From NCBI RefSeq assembly GCF_028640845.1, contig NC_080539.1, positions 179,255,459 to 179,319,458 of the forward strand: a stretch of DNA of 64,000 nt, given 5' to 3'. Position 1 is the first letter of the stretch, and every line of letters starts with the position of its first letter. A program made the translations under genes and the position numbers. The notes under the pieces were generated by a model that was not told where the DNA came from, did no database searches, and saw nothing but the letters and a program-made list of their open reading frames with translations. Positions 57,601-60,661 of the stretch are shown here, in pieces. The DNA is from Ahaetulla prasina. Taxonomy: Eukaryota; Chordata; Lepidosauria; Squamata; Colubridae.

Positions 57601-60264
57601 ACAACAACTTGTTTGTCCCTGGATGAAATTTTAATAGAGGTCTATGACCAGCTTACTACTAAGTATAGATACAGATATACTGTATTAATTGGTCTCACCT
57701 CACTTAAAACTGAGATTCAGAGTTGGGGTCATTAGCATACGGATGCTAAAACATACTGATACTGAAATCATACTGAGTATGATTAGCATACTGATGATGA
57801 AAACAGAGGAATAATTATTAGCTGCCAAAATATGGGGTGAGGGGAGCAATGTCACCTCCATAACTTTTTCCAGACTTTTCCTACATAGAATTGAAATAAA
57901 CATTTCAATTGGCAAGTAGAATTCAAATGTCCAGAACTTTTCTAGAAGTAATCATCCTTCTTTGCTCTCATCAGTGATGTTTTGATTGCACCCAGATGCA
58001 AAATAAATTTAAAACCCTGTTAAGAAAACATTTAACGCAACAACCACAATCACCTCTAGAAATTAAAACGTCTTACTAGTCACTTGAGCATTTCCAACCA
58101 TGGTCAGTGCACTGAAATGCTTTCGGAATGCTTGTCCTACATGATAGAACTGTACCCCTGCCAAATGTAGCAGACTCTCTTCACCATAATAGGATTCCAC
58201 AATGACAATACCCCCCATGTCCTGAGACCCAGGTTTTCTCTCACTTCTCTTATAGAGGCACTTTGAGTTATCTGAAAAGTAGCAAGGGAGATAGAAATTA
58301 TTCAGAGCTAGAACTGAGACTATTCAAACAATTGCAGCAAAACACAAGGAAATATGTAATCATCAGACTTGAAGTAATACTTAATAGGAATGGCAATCAT
58401 TGTATGATTGTATCATCTTTTAAGACAGAGATCCCCAACCCTCGGGCCATGGACCAGTACTACTCCATGGCCTATTAGGAACTGAGCCACACAGCTTAGG
58501 TGAGTGGCAGGCAAGCAAGCAAAACCAAAAGCACCACCACCGGTCCGTGGAAAAACTGTCTTCCATGAAACTAGTCCATCGTGCCAAAAAGGTTGGGGAC
58601 TGCTGCTTTGAGCACTGTTTTTAGACAGTCTCTTGGATCAATGTTACTCACTCATAAAAATGTTAAATGTAGAACGAAAATCATATTTCTCCTACTACAA
58701 AAAGTATTTCAGTGACAAGAGTGCAATAAACTGTTTAATGTACTCAGCATGTGTCTCAAAAATTTACATACATAAATTATTCCTACAATTGTCTCCTTGA
58801 TTAAAGAGTTCATTGTAAAACAGCAAATCCAGTGTTCATATATATTAACATTCTCTTCCACAGTCTTTGAAATCTCCACATATTTAAATAGTGTTTTATT
58901 TTTTCTGCATGTTGATGCATATTTCTTACAATATCTCAAAATACTTTTTAAAATATTCTTTCCCTTTAAAACTGGGGAAGAAAGGTGTGCGCATGAATCA
59001 GATTAGTACATTACTCTAAAGTACAAAATTGTATTCTGAAAATGCCTACTACATTTAATTGCTCCAACCCTTCCCATCTGAAGCAAACAAAAAATGCCTC
59101 AGTTCGGTCTGCTTAATATTTCAATGTCATATACTGAAAAGCCGATTTTTATTTTTTAGCCTGTACATGAAGTAAACTGGGAAGGGCCTCTGAAATAATG
59201 ATTAAAAACCTGGGATGTTAAAAACTACAATGCTCTGCTCCCTTATTTACTTCCGTTGTGCATGGGCCTGCACTTCTTCCTGACTCACCTCCTGAAATAG
59301 CTGCTGCTTTACAGAGTTGCAGATGGGAAACTTTTTCACTTGTGACATTTCCTTGGATGACTAGATTCCTACTCAGCAATGCCACAACAGCTCTAAAAGC
59401 AAGATGTTCTTCCACAACCTGCTTCTCAGTAACAGTGTAAGAATACCTACAGGATACATAAGAATAAATACTGCTAATTCTACCAAATTGTGTCAGCAAT
59501 TCCATCAATTTTTAAATGCCAGAAAGAAACTGAATTGAAGGCAGGATTTAGCCTTAATACATCCTCTAGCAGCATCAGCACTGATTCCCCTTTCTGTGAT
59601 GAGTACTTAATCAGCAGAATACAGCCGTTGTCTGTATATCAGAGGTGGGTTTCAGCAGGTTCTGACCAGTTCTGGAGAACCGGTAGCAGAATTTTTGAGT
59701 AGTTCAGAGAAACAGTAGTAAAAATTCTGACTGGCCCCGCCCCCATCTATTCTCTGCCTCCCAAATCCCAGCTGATCTGGAGGAAATGGGGATTTTGCAG
59801 TAACCTTCCCCTGGAGTGGGGAGGGAATGGAGACTTTACAGTATCCTTCCCCTGCCATGCCCATCAAGCCATGCCACACCCACCAAGCCACACTTACAGA
59901 ACCGATAGTAAAAAAATTTGAAACCCACCACTGCTGTATATGTTATTGTTCCAGCTGAAATGTAATTGTACCAATGCAGATCCACAGTTGTATAAACTTC
60001 AAATTAACATCACATGAGCCTTGCTAACACAACACTGCCAACTCAGGCATGATTACCTTAGTGGAGATGTAATGTAGAGTTCGGTACCATTTATTTCCTT
60101 AATTGTAAGAATTTCCTTTTTCTTTTGAGTACCTTCAAAGCTTCCTCCACATATAACAACTTTATCTCCAGGTTTCCAATCCACAAAGTCCATTAAGACC
60201 AACTTTGTATCATTGGAGTATGCTGTTGATTTCAAATATGTGACTGATATTTTTGGGACACAGC
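306..60264 (-). CDS. PKHD1: PKHD1 (fibrocystin/polyductin), internal part of the gene, 19 exons
   Basis: Fibrocystin is a very large single-pass membrane protein of primary cilia and apical membranes in kidney and bile-duct epithelium; loss causes autosomal recessive polycystic kidney disease in humans (established knowledge). Joined in minus order, the 19 exons give about 920 residues in one frame: second half of G8 domain 1, beta-helix region, linker, and G8 domain 2. Diagnostic motifs are [10 protein letters not shown] and [12 protein letters not shown] (first G8), [35 protein letters not shown] and [13 protein letters not shown] (second G8). The second-G8 wording and domain order fit PKHD1 better than its paralogue PKHD1L1. 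Every exon has AG/GT borders and no join breaks frame. The gene runs off both ends, so start, signal peptide, membrane segment and stop are not seen. Comparison with mammals is from memory, not from an alignment. Confidence 0.95.
453..1913. other. intron between PKHD1 exons 18 and 19
   Basis: 1,461 nt. Holds one hAT-like element (1194-1553); the remainder is AT-rich DNA without a recognised feature. Confidence 0.75.
1194..1553. mobile_element. hAT-like non-autonomous element
   Basis: 360 bp. Starts CAGGGGTGTCAAAC and ends GTTTGACACCCCTG, a terminal inverted repeat of 14 bp. Flanked by an 8-bp duplication ATCTAGAT / GTCTAGAT (7 of 8). The interior is GC-richer than its surroundings and holds no transposase. 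Related copies: 26472-26841, 37287-37673, 60529-60661. Confidence 0.85.
1914..2068 (-). CDS. PKHD1: PKHD1 window exon 18: second G8 domain core
   Basis: 155 nt, phase 2 in and phase 1 out. Acceptor TTCTTTACAG|GTTT, donor ATTG|GTATGC. It encodes [20 protein letters not shown], then [20 protein letters not shown] and LLHRHIG. The DWxPxDxIVxSSSSYE and LxHRHIG blocks are nearly identical to mammalian PKHD1 as I recall it, and are paralogous to the DWKPGD segment of exon 1. Confidence 0.96.
2431..2711. mobile_element. hAT-like non-autonomous element with internal tandem units
   Basis: 281 bp, starts CAGTGAAATCC and ends GGATTTCACCCCTG, flanked by AGCTAATG / GGCTAATG (7 of 8). The middle has three tandem units of about 42 bp, each opening with AAGGATAYTGCAAAAT. 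Same family as 59640-59933 in inverse orientation. Confidence 0.8.
3378..3410 (-). repeat. interspersed-repeat tail fragment
   Basis: Short copy of a module reading TTTATATCCCGCCCTTCTCC then GAAGACT, also present at 45453-45475 and 63460-63490. It lies directly downstream of the exon 17 donor in transcript terms. Confidence 0.6.
3422..3509 (-). CDS. PKHD1: PKHD1 window exon 17: second G8 domain
   Basis: 88 nt, phase 1 in and phase 2 out. Acceptor TTTTTTCAAG|GTG, donor GAAAG|GTAGGT. It encodes [20 protein letters not shown] and DVAPGNER, matching the Y-G-K-V-H-L-Y and SWTHLG segment of fibrocystin. A fragment of an interspersed repeat starts about 12 nt beyond the donor, so almost no unique intron sequence remains at this 5' splice site. 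Confidence 0.93.
3840..5830 (-). mobile_element. CR1/L3-type LINE, 5'-truncated, degenerate
   Basis: Minus-strand non-LTR element; its 3' end is the (ATTT)n run at 3840-3858. Reverse-transcriptase pieces are readable: [10 protein letters not shown] and [11 protein letters not shown] (5314-5529), [18 protein letters not shown] (4521-4919) and the C-terminal NALPDSVVS...FLRGL (3982-4500). The catalytic box reads FAND instead of FADD, so this copy is dead. It is split by another insertion at about 5053-5283. Clade assignment rests on RT wording only. Confidence 0.85.
5053..5283 (-). mobile_element. snake CR1-type fragment nested in the LINE
   Basis: Interrupts the LINE: the flanking LINE text continues on both sides compared with copy 43058-44866. 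On the plus strand it begins AGAATTAGAATTAGAATAG plus a T run, then TGGCCAAGTGTGATTGGACA. The pentanucleotide tail resembles the AATAG-type tail reported for snake CR1-like LINEs; family name is from memory. Confidence 0.6.
6365..6488. mobile_element. short hAT-like element
   Basis: 124 bp, ends CAGTGGTAGGATTC and GAATCCCACCGCTG, flanked by a perfect 8-bp duplication GATATACC. No coding capacity. Confidence 0.85.
6747..6860 (-). CDS. PKHD1: PKHD1 window exon 16: second G8 domain
   Basis: 114 nt, phase 1 in and out. Acceptor TTTCCCATTAG|GCAC, donor ATTG|GTATGG. It encodes [20 protein letters not shown], then [15 protein letters not shown]. The G-T-L-x-x-P-L and I-L-L-R-A-S strings match the mammalian second G8. 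Isolated by 9.1 kb and 3.2 kb introns. Confidence 0.92.
8822..8866. repeat. (GTTTT)n microsatellite
   Basis: About nine tandem GTTTT units. Confidence 0.95.
9290..9580. repeat. unclassified reptile-type interspersed repeat
   Basis: Includes GTTGTTGACTCTTGGTGACC and a stretch ending TTGATTTATTTGATGAT that I recognise loosely as a dispersed amniote repeat. No coding or terminal structure seen; it directly precedes a Bov-B ORF fragment. Confidence 0.35.
9640..9880 (+). pseudogene. Bov-B LINE ORF2 fragment
   Basis: Translation with frameshifts gives [14 protein letters not shown] followed by [18 protein letters not shown], the region near the C-terminus of the Bov-B/RTE polyprotein (motif family W-x-RRLLRxPWTxxxxN). 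No intact ORF. Bov-B is a horizontally transferred RTE element common in squamates. Confidence 0.7.
10306..10415. mobile_element. degenerate palindromic hAT-like MITE
   Basis: Left side TTTCTCAAATTTGGCAACTT and GTGTGGACTTCAAGTCCCAG, right side ending AGGTTTGAGAAATAATG: decayed inverted arms. The GTGGACTTCAA-TCCCAGA core is the same as in the perfect palindrome at 55075-55204. Confidence 0.6.
11503..11620. repeat. (GATA)n microsatellite
   Basis: About 118 bp of GATA units with one imperfection near 11524. Confidence 0.97.
12181..12953 (-). mobile_element. CR1/L3-type LINE, 3' part with internal deletion
   Basis: Same family as 3840-5830. 3' tail is the (ATTT)n run at 12181-12208. One long frame (12325-12966) covers the RT C-terminus, including [18 protein letters not shown] and [17 protein letters not shown]. 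About 170 nt found in other copies are missing near 12590, where VWN joins LITHKII without losing frame. Confidence 0.85.
13634..14070 (-). mobile_element. old CR1 LINE 3' region
   Basis: Contains AGAAGGGACCATTTAGGCC, then GGTTGTCCAGTCTCTGCTT, and AGAAGACTTTTTTTAAACAT, the antisense order of the classical amniote CR1 3' region (GGTCCCTTCC end). Degenerate, non-coding. Confidence 0.75.
14501..14858. mobile_element. hAT-like non-autonomous element
   Basis: 358 bp. Ends CAGGGGTCAGCAACC and TTGCCGACCCCTG, flanked by GTCTAAGT / GTCTAGGT (7 of 8). Near the left end an 8-bp unit CTCTGGAG is repeated four times (14521-14552). The ATGTGGCTCTTT motif recurs inverted near the right end. Confidence 0.85.
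15346..15595 (+). pseudogene. L2/CR1-like reverse transcriptase remnant
   Basis: Reads MDYCNTLD then KMVQQLPD, similar to the DYCNxL...LQLVQNAAAR segment at the end of L2/CR1-type RT. Heavily decayed; assignment tentative. Confidence 0.45.
15933..16073 (-). CDS. PKHD1: PKHD1 window exon 15: second G8 domain
   Basis: 141 nt, phase 1 in and out. Acceptor CATTCTTTCTAAG|ACAG, donor GTGG|GTAAG. It encodes [20 protein letters not shown], then [20 protein letters not shown] and GGVLKV. The V-L-V-D, G-L-Y-I-x-G-T-L-E-F and G-G-x-L-x-V strands are core elements of the G8 fold. It is separated from exon 14 by the largest intron in the window (10,211 nt). Confidence 0.94.
16335..16707. mobile_element. 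TIR element with GTCCC-rich ends and GC-rich core
   Basis: Ends TAGTGACCAGAC and TCTGGTCACTT form an inverted repeat of at least 10 bp. The interior starts with repeated GTCCCRC motifs (GGGACAGTCCCGC) and has a purine-rich, CpG-containing middle (16445-16670) that stands out from AT-rich flanks. No transposase. Superfamily not determined; target duplication unclear. It lies 262 nt upstream of exon 15 on the coding strand. Confidence 0.65.
17100..17280 (+). mobile_element. Bov-B LINE 3' end
   Basis: Contains AGATGAGATGGTTAGATAAT, ATGAATTTGGGAAAACTCCA and GGATCGTGAAGAGTTGGACA, closely matching the known Bov-B 3' end (remembered as MRWLDGI...DMSLSKLRE...GVAKSRTRLS). Only the terminal part remains. 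Confidence 0.85.
22303..22557 (+). mobile_element. tRNA-derived SINE
   Basis: Head GTGGTGGCTTAGTGGTTAGAATG (box A-like) and a decayed box B near AGATCGAATTTC. Body has CAGCCTTCCATCCTTCCAAGG and GACCCAGATTGTTGGGGGCA; ends in GCTATT repeats. Same family as 38013-38257. Confidence 0.75.
24004..24292 (-). mobile_element. Sauria-type SINE with perfect 13-bp target duplication
   Basis: On the minus strand it opens GGGGTGGTGCGGTGACTCAG then GGTTAAGATGCTGG (box A) and has GGTTCGAGACTTGAG (box B). Flanked by ATCATGAATTATA at 23991-24003 and 24293-24305, identical, which is diagnostic of LINE-driven retroposition. Confidence 0.85.
25213..25395 (+). pseudogene. Penelope-like element, GIY-YIG endonuclease remnant
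   Basis: A frame without stops over 61 codons reads [20 protein letters not shown], then [20 protein letters not shown] and [12 protein letters not shown]. This pattern (C-x-x-Y-C, HYV-x-x-TGRSL, R/K-x-x-EH, H-x-x-x-WE-x-x-x-ID) is that of GIY-YIG domains at the end of Penelope-like retroelements. The usual G after HYV is E here. No RT seen nearby. Confidence 0.65.
26285..26416 (-). CDS. PKHD1: PKHD1 window exon 14: start of second G8 domain
   Basis: 132 nt, phase 1 in and out. The start at TTTTTTCCTAG|ATCC is chosen because it alone keeps frame: it gives [19 protein letters not shown] and then [14 protein letters not shown] and EDVIILP. A stronger-looking CTCCTGTTTACAG acceptor lies 34 nt inside the exon, but using it creates a TGA eleven codons later. 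WxGWGG and D-V-I-I-L-P are typical openings of a G8 domain. A hAT-like element begins 55 nt upstream of the acceptor on the coding strand. Confidence 0.9.
26472..26841. mobile_element. hAT-like non-autonomous element next to PKHD1 exon 14
   Basis: 370 bp. Starts CAGCTGTGTCAAACTC and ends TTCAACACCCCTG, flanked by a perfect 8-bp duplication GTCTACTG. Only 55 nt separate it from the exon 14 acceptor. Confidence 0.87.
27372..27453. repeat. (GATA)n(GAAA)n microsatellite
   Basis: Short GATA run followed by about 70 bp of GAAA units. Confidence 0.97.
27755..27814 (-). CDS. PKHD1: PKHD1 window exon 13: short connector
   Basis: Only 60 nt, phase 1 in and out, so skipping would keep the frame. Acceptor AGTTACAG|GGAG, donor CTGG|GTATG. 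It encodes [20 protein letters not shown], corresponding to the mammalian stretch with QVQVIL before the second G8. It was found because exons 12 and 14 need a phase 1-1 insert at this point. Confidence 0.85.
28708..28940 (+). mobile_element. degenerate tRNA-headed SINE
   Basis: Starts AGCCAGTGTAATGTAGCAGT, has a decayed box B region and CTCTCTCTAGCCCACCCTACC, ends with GGGATATAAATC. Resembles dispersed amniote SINEs whose tails read GGGATATAAAT. Old copy. Confidence 0.55.
29171..29320. mobile_element. short hAT-like element
   Basis: 150 bp. Starts CAGTGGTGGGTTGC, ends GAACCCATCCCTG, flanks CTTTCATT / CTTTCAGT (7 of 8). Contains CpG-rich GCGCATGCGCAGAAG. Confidence 0.75.
30754..30774 (+). 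promoter_or_regulatory. candidate RFX X-box-like site beside an AP-1 site
   Basis: GTAGCCATGGAGAC fits the first half of the RFX X-box (GTNRCC) and partly the second (RGYAAC, two mismatches), followed at once by a perfect AP-1 site TGAGTCA. RFX factors drive ciliary genes, and PKHD1 is ciliary. Purely motif-based. Confidence 0.25.
31776..31971 (-). CDS. PKHD1: PKHD1 window exon 12: linker with GCDWFFN block
   Basis: 196 nt, phase 0 in and phase 1 out. Acceptor CTCCATAG|TATG, donor TTTAG|GTAAG. It encodes [18 protein letters not shown], then [16 protein letters not shown] and [25 protein letters not shown] is a fibrocystin hallmark ahead of the second G8. The acceptor tract is poor in pyrimidines; phase and content support it. 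Confidence 0.94.
31972..32493. other. intron between PKHD1 exons 11 and 12
   Basis: 522 nt, no repeat or gene recognised. Confidence 0.75.
32494..32668 (-). CDS. PKHD1: PKHD1 window exon 11: linker domain
   Basis: 175 nt, phase 2 in and phase 0 out. The acceptor is a run of nine T plus CCAG; donor TTGCAG|GTAATA. It encodes [20 protein letters not shown], then [20 protein letters not shown] and RNLQ. The VNYVxDTLLN and GWMxLLLDQExY blocks are strongly conserved with mammals. It contains the N-glycosylation sequon NLT. Confidence 0.95.
33619..33634 (-). promoter_or_regulatory. candidate HNF1-like site
   Basis: The minus strand reads CCCGTTAATGATCCATG, with GTTAATGAT matching the left part of the HNF1 consensus GTTAATNATTAAC (about 10 of 13). 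HNF1-beta is a known direct activator of mammalian PKHD1, acting at the promoter; an intronic site here is speculation. Confidence 0.2.
34784..35120 (+). mobile_element. Sauria-type SINE with Bov-B tail
   Basis: Head AGCTCAGTGGCTAAGACCCT and box B-like GGTTTGAATCCC, then the diagnostic GAAGTCGTCTTCGGACAGTG, GAGCACCGCCCCTAGAGT and terminal AACCTTTACCTTTT, shared with Bov-B 3' ends. Bov-B machinery presumably mobilised it. Confidence 0.88.
35501..35747 (-). CDS. PKHD1: PKHD1 window exon 10: linker domain
   Basis: 247 nt, the longest exon here, phase 1 in and phase 2 out. Acceptor TTTTTCAG|GAGGC has a long pyrimidine tract; donor GGCCT|GTAAGC. It encodes [16 protein letters not shown], then [27 protein letters not shown], two NAS glycosylation-type motifs, and FHRMSIGL. 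The PFPHxAILxDxDGS block is highly conserved in fibrocystins. N-linked sites fit an extracellular location. Confidence 0.95.
36309..36337. repeat. CTAGTCA tandem
   Basis: Three to four units of CTAGTCA/CTAGTCACT. Confidence 0.8.
37287..37673. mobile_element. hAT-like element with internal (AC)n
   Basis: Starts CAGGGGTATGAAATGCG, ends GAGTTTGACACCCCT. Same family as 1194-1553 (GGGCTCCGTTTTCAGCC motif) but no clear target duplication. A (CA)n run lies at 37635-37652. Confidence 0.7.
37840..37915 (-). mobile_element. CR1 LINE 3' tail
   Basis: Plus strand reads ACAGAATACCAGAATTGGAA, GGGACCTTGGAGGATTTCTA, GTCCAATCC: the antisense of the classic CR1 3' end. Severely 5'-truncated. Confidence 0.75.
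38013..38257 (+). mobile_element. tRNA-derived SINE
   Basis: Head TCTGGTGGTACAGTGGTTAA, box B remnant GATAGGGTTCAAGG, body CCCATCCTTCCAAGG and GAGGACCCAGATTGTTGGGG, ends GCTATTGCTATTGC. About the same length as the related copy at 22303-22557. Confidence 0.75.
38592..38862. mobile_element. hAT-like element
   Basis: Starts CAGCGGTAAAAT, ends ATTTCACCCCAG; flanked by AGGCTCT on both sides (7 bp). Interior has several CTACCGGTT motifs as in 29171-29320 and 59640-59933. Confidence 0.7.
39146..39281 (-). CDS. PKHD1: PKHD1 window exon 9: post-helix linker
   Basis: 136 nt, phase 0 in and phase 1 out. The acceptor is a tandem TAGCAG, so splicing may also start at 39284 and add one Gln. It encodes [20 protein letters not shown], then [19 protein letters not shown] and YQGQG. 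A cysteine-rich C-S-G-C-Y-Q-G-Q-G border precedes the GGFTV segment in the next exon, as in mammals. Donor CAGG|GTAAG is near consensus. Confidence 0.93.
39960..40445 (+). repeat. old squamate interspersed repeat
   Basis: Contains CCAGTGCAGTTCTTGGAGCA, CTGATCAGTTGAAG-like text and CATTGCAGTAGTCAAGCTG, wording I recognise from a dispersed reptile repeat, probably the 3' region of an L2/CR1-like LINE. No coding frame of note. Confidence 0.45.
41827..42014. mobile_element. hAT-like element, degenerate
   Basis: Opens GAGTTCCCCAACTTCTGG and ends AAAAGGTTGGGGGATGCTGG with CAGTCTGCGGAAAAACC inside: same family as 58426-58605. Target duplication not clear. Confidence 0.55.
42823..42875. mobile_element. 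hAT-like end fragment
   Basis: CAGGGGTCCCCAATCCTGGG followed by GTCGTAGCCTATTTGGAA; only the left end of the family seen at 41827 and 58426. Confidence 0.45.
43058..44866 (+). mobile_element. CR1/L3-type LINE, reverse transcriptase region with frameshifts
   Basis: The best copy of the LINE family here. Pieces in order: [66 protein letters not shown] (catalytic box intact), [11 protein letters not shown] and FLRGL followed by a stop at 44668. Several frame changes (near 43256, 43560, 44035) disable it. The 3' UTR ends ACAAATAAAATAAATAAATA at 44830-44862. No endonuclease domain, so 5'-truncated. Confidence 0.88.
45420..45870. repeat. snake interspersed repeat beginning with (TTTA)n
   Basis: (TTTA)n at 45421-45441, then TTTATACCCCCTTCTCCGAA, later GGTCTTGAGCTCGCGCGTAA and CCTCCCTGTGAGAGCGGACT. 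The same family begins again at 63795. No coding frame. Confidence 0.6.
46417..46551 (-). CDS. PKHD1: PKHD1 window exon 8: last beta-helix rungs
   Basis: 135 nt (45 codons), phase 0 in and out. Acceptor TTCTATCAG|ATT, donor GAAAAG|GTATGAG. It encodes [20 protein letters not shown], then [18 protein letters not shown] and CFHEK. The SSCKDFGI and NTSV blocks match the order in mammalian fibrocystin. A second AG eight bases into the exon would break the frame, so the upstream acceptor is preferred. The exon is symmetric and could be skipped without a frameshift. Confidence 0.93.
46552..46999. other. intron between PKHD1 exons 7 and 8
   Basis: 448 nt, AT-rich, nothing recognised. Confidence 0.75.
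47000..47105 (-). CDS. PKHD1: PKHD1 window exon 7: beta-helix region
   Basis: 106 nt, phase 2 in and phase 0 out. Acceptor AAATAG|GTATG, donor GCAAAG|GTACC. It encodes [14 protein letters not shown], a gap-like polar stretch, and [14 protein letters not shown]. The acceptor has a weak pyrimidine tract (CTTTGCTATAAATAG), but phase and similarity to the mammalian YGLFVYP segment leave little doubt. I found it as an open stretch bordered by splice sites of the right phase. Confidence 0.9.
47212..47415. repeat. degenerate MIR/SINE-like repeat
   Basis: TTTATTTTTATCCCATC, CACAACAACCCTGTAAGTTC and a closing ACACTAAACCACACTAG; consistent with an old amniote SINE. Low information. Confidence 0.4.
47738..47790 (+). 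repeat. SINE tail fragment
   Basis: CACCTTGAGCTCTAGAGGAA then AGGTGGGATATAA, the tail module seen also near 28905. Confidence 0.45.
48009..48066. repeat. (TC)n(TG)n microsatellite
   Basis: About 28 bp of TC then 30 bp of TG. Confidence 0.95.
48066..48845. repeat. MIR-like SINE interrupted by a 559-bp insertion
   Basis: Left part: GGACTCCTGATAACTGCCTG and TTTCTTGGCAAGAGTTTTC; right part: GAGAAAGTGACTGGCCCAAG then GTCACCCGG, the core typical of MIR-type SINEs. The halves are joined if the insertion at 48159-48717 is removed. Confidence 0.6.
48159..48717 (+). mobile_element. 559-bp insertion of uncertain class, LTR-like features
   Basis: Flanked by a perfect CATTGCCT duplication (48151-48158, 48718-48725). 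Ends ATTGTGGTCC and TGGGTCACAA share a short imperfect inverted repeat. It carries an 89-codon frame (48123-48392) with an acidic part ([20 protein letters not shown]) and a basic tail, a polyadenylation signal AATAAA at 48658, and no transposase. Could be a solo LTR or a non-autonomous DNA transposon; an 8-bp duplication argues against a normal LTR element. Confidence 0.6.
49377..49486 (-). CDS. PKHD1: PKHD1 window exon 6: PbH1 repeat
   Basis: 110 nt, phase 0 in and phase 2 out. Acceptor CTCTGCAG|AGTAAC, donor TCTGG|GTATC. It encodes [15 protein letters not shown], a short proline-rich loop, and [13 protein letters not shown], the last Gly codon being completed by exon 7. The motif C-G-A-G-x-G-Y-F-F-H is very close to the mammalian protein. 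The donor lacks the usual purine-rich +4 to +5 context and is weaker than its neighbours. Confidence 0.93.
49487..51411. other. intron between PKHD1 exons 5 and 6
   Basis: 1,925 nt, no recognised repeat apart from poly-C/poly-A runs near 49782. Confidence 0.7.
51412..51542 (-). CDS. PKHD1: PKHD1 window exon 5: PbH1 repeat
   Basis: 131 nt, phase 1 in and phase 0 out. Acceptor ATTTTTAG|GAGC, donor GATAGAG|GTAAG. Only one of the three frames is open; it encodes [18 protein letters not shown] and then [16 protein letters not shown]. The NNKIRHNTI and GIYIQ strings are beta-helix rungs matching the mammalian order. On the coding strand a long (ATAG)n(GCAG)n microsatellite ends about 45 nt upstream of the acceptor. 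Confidence 0.93.
51587..51678. repeat. (CTGC)n(CTAT)n compound microsatellite
   Basis: About 38 bp of CTGC units then 54 bp of CTAT units, ending about 45 nt from the exon 5 acceptor. Confidence 0.97.
51957..51982. repeat. (GT)n microsatellite
   Basis: Short imperfect GT run. Confidence 0.8.
53470..53530. repeat. interspersed-repeat tail fragment
   Basis: GCTACCCATCTTGCCTAGAG then GCAACTCTGGGTAGCTTACA, similar to the tails of reptile SINE/LINE repeats at 63460-63500. Confidence 0.4.
54552..54646. repeat. (GGGA)n(GGAA)n microsatellite
   Basis: GGGA units followed by about 60 bp of GGAA units. Confidence 0.97.
55075..55204. mobile_element. 130-bp perfect palindrome, hAT-like MITE
   Basis: Two 65-bp arms that are exact reverse complements with no spacer (centre between 55139 and 55140). 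Starts CAGGGGTCTCCAACC and ends GGTTGGAGACCCCTG. Flanks ATCTAGTT / ATCTACTT (7 of 8) mark insertion. No ORF; a transcript would fold into one hairpin. Confidence 0.92.
56723..56848 (-). CDS. PKHD1: PKHD1 window exon 4: PbH1 repeat
   Basis: 126 nt, phase 1 in and out. The acceptor is a pure T run plus TAG; the donor AATAG|GTAAGTG is strong. It encodes [18 protein letters not shown] and then [19 protein letters not shown]. The alternating pattern ending in N-x-F-Y-N and G-H-G is typical of right-handed beta-helix (PbH1) rungs. In mammals about 19 further residues lie before the segment encoded by the next exon found here; see the finding on the unlocated segment. Confidence 0.9.
56849..58076. 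other. intron between PKHD1 exons 3 and 4
   Basis: 1,228 nt with a Tc1/mariner-like element (57056-57366); the rest is featureless. Confidence 0.7.
57056..57366. mobile_element. Tc1/mariner-like non-autonomous element
   Basis: 311 bp bounded by TA on both sides. Ends CAGTTTCCTCCAAAAAATAA and, reversed, CCCTGTTTCCCCGAAAATAA, a TIR of about 24 bp. AATAAGACC/GGTCTTATT motifs recur inside. TA target duplication suggests Tc1/mariner; no transposase. Confidence 0.7.
58077..58271 (-). CDS. PKHD1: PKHD1 window exon 3: start of beta-helix region
   Basis: 195 nt, phase 1 in and out. Acceptor TTTTCAG|ATAACTC, donor ACTA|GTAAG. It encodes 64 full codons including [17 protein letters not shown], then a hydrophobic strand VIVES and [19 protein letters not shown]. 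This resembles the mammalian segment that leads from the first G8 into the parallel beta-helix (PbH1) repeats. No stop or frameshift is present. Confidence 0.92.
58272..59288. other. intron between PKHD1 exons 2 and 3
   Basis: 1,017 nt with one hAT-like element (58426-58605); the rest is featureless. Confidence 0.7.
58426..58605. mobile_element. hAT-like element
   Basis: 180 bp, starts CAGAGATCCCCAACCC, ends AAGGTTGGGGACTGCTG; internal CCGGTCCGTGGAAAAACTG. Target duplication weak. Family shared with 41827-42014. Confidence 0.7.
59289..59446 (-). CDS. PKHD1: PKHD1 window exon 2: end of first G8 domain
   Basis: 158 nt, phase 2 in and phase 1 out. Acceptor CTGTAG|GTATTC, donor GGAG|GTGAGT, a near-consensus donor. 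It begins by completing the Arg codon of exon 1 and encodes [14 protein letters not shown], then [17 protein letters not shown], the strand-rich segment that closes G8 domains, followed by [14 protein letters not shown]. The [11 protein letters not shown] motif parallels LLTRNIQI at the end of the second G8 in exon 19. The intron on its 5' side is 610 nt and contains a complete hAT-like element. Confidence 0.93.
59447..60056. other. intron between PKHD1 exons 1 and 2
   Basis: 610 nt, nearly half of it the hAT-like element 59640-59933. Confidence 0.75.
59640..59933. mobile_element. hAT-like element with perfect target duplication
   Basis: 294 bp. Starts CAGAGGTGGGTTTCAGC, ends GAAACCCACCACTG, flanked by CTGTATAT on both sides, exact. 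Inside are two copies of TTTGCAGTAACCTTCCCCTG-like text. Fills half of a 610-nt PKHD1 intron. Confidence 0.88.
60057..60264 (-). CDS. PKHD1: PKHD1 window exon 1: middle of first G8 domain
   Basis: 208 nt, phase 1 in and phase 2 out. The acceptor follows a T-rich tract ending ATTTCAG; the donor is AG|GTAATC. It encodes about 69 residues with the G8 signature [19 protein letters not shown] and a following beta-strand ending [12 protein letters not shown], where the last Arg codon is split with exon 2. G8 domains carry conserved glycines and are thought to be extracellular ligand-binding or folding modules. The upstream exon, which must end in one base of a split codon, was not found between here and 64000 and probably lies outside. 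Confidence 0.93.
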
Positions 60265-60528
60265 CTGAAATATTAAATATGATTCACAAGTGAGGGAAAA
60301 AAGGATGACTTTTTAATGAATATTAAACACAACCCCAATCAAATCTGTAGTGTTTAAGATACTAATAATGAGAACAATGTATGGATTAAGAACTCGCCTT
60401 TTACTCATCTTTAAGTTTTTTATATAATACTGTTATTTTGCTAGTACTTATAGGTGAAAAATACTAAACATTTTCATTATGTAATTTTCCAATTCATTAA
60501 AGTGGGTTGAAAAATTAATGTTTTATAA

Positions 60529-60661
60529 CAGAAGTGTCAAACGCGCAGCCTGCGAGCTGGATGCATCACGCGGAGGCCACGCCCATCCCCATTTTAGAGA
60601 AGAGGAAAAGTTGCAATACCTCAAGTGACGACAATGTGTCATCGCGAGTTTGACACCCTTG
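60529..60661. mobile_element. short hAT-like element
   Basis: 133 bp, starts CAGAAGTGTCAAACGCG, ends CGAGTTTGACACCCTTG, flanks TTTTATAA / TTCTATAA (7 of 8). CpG-richer than surroundings. Confidence 0.82.
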
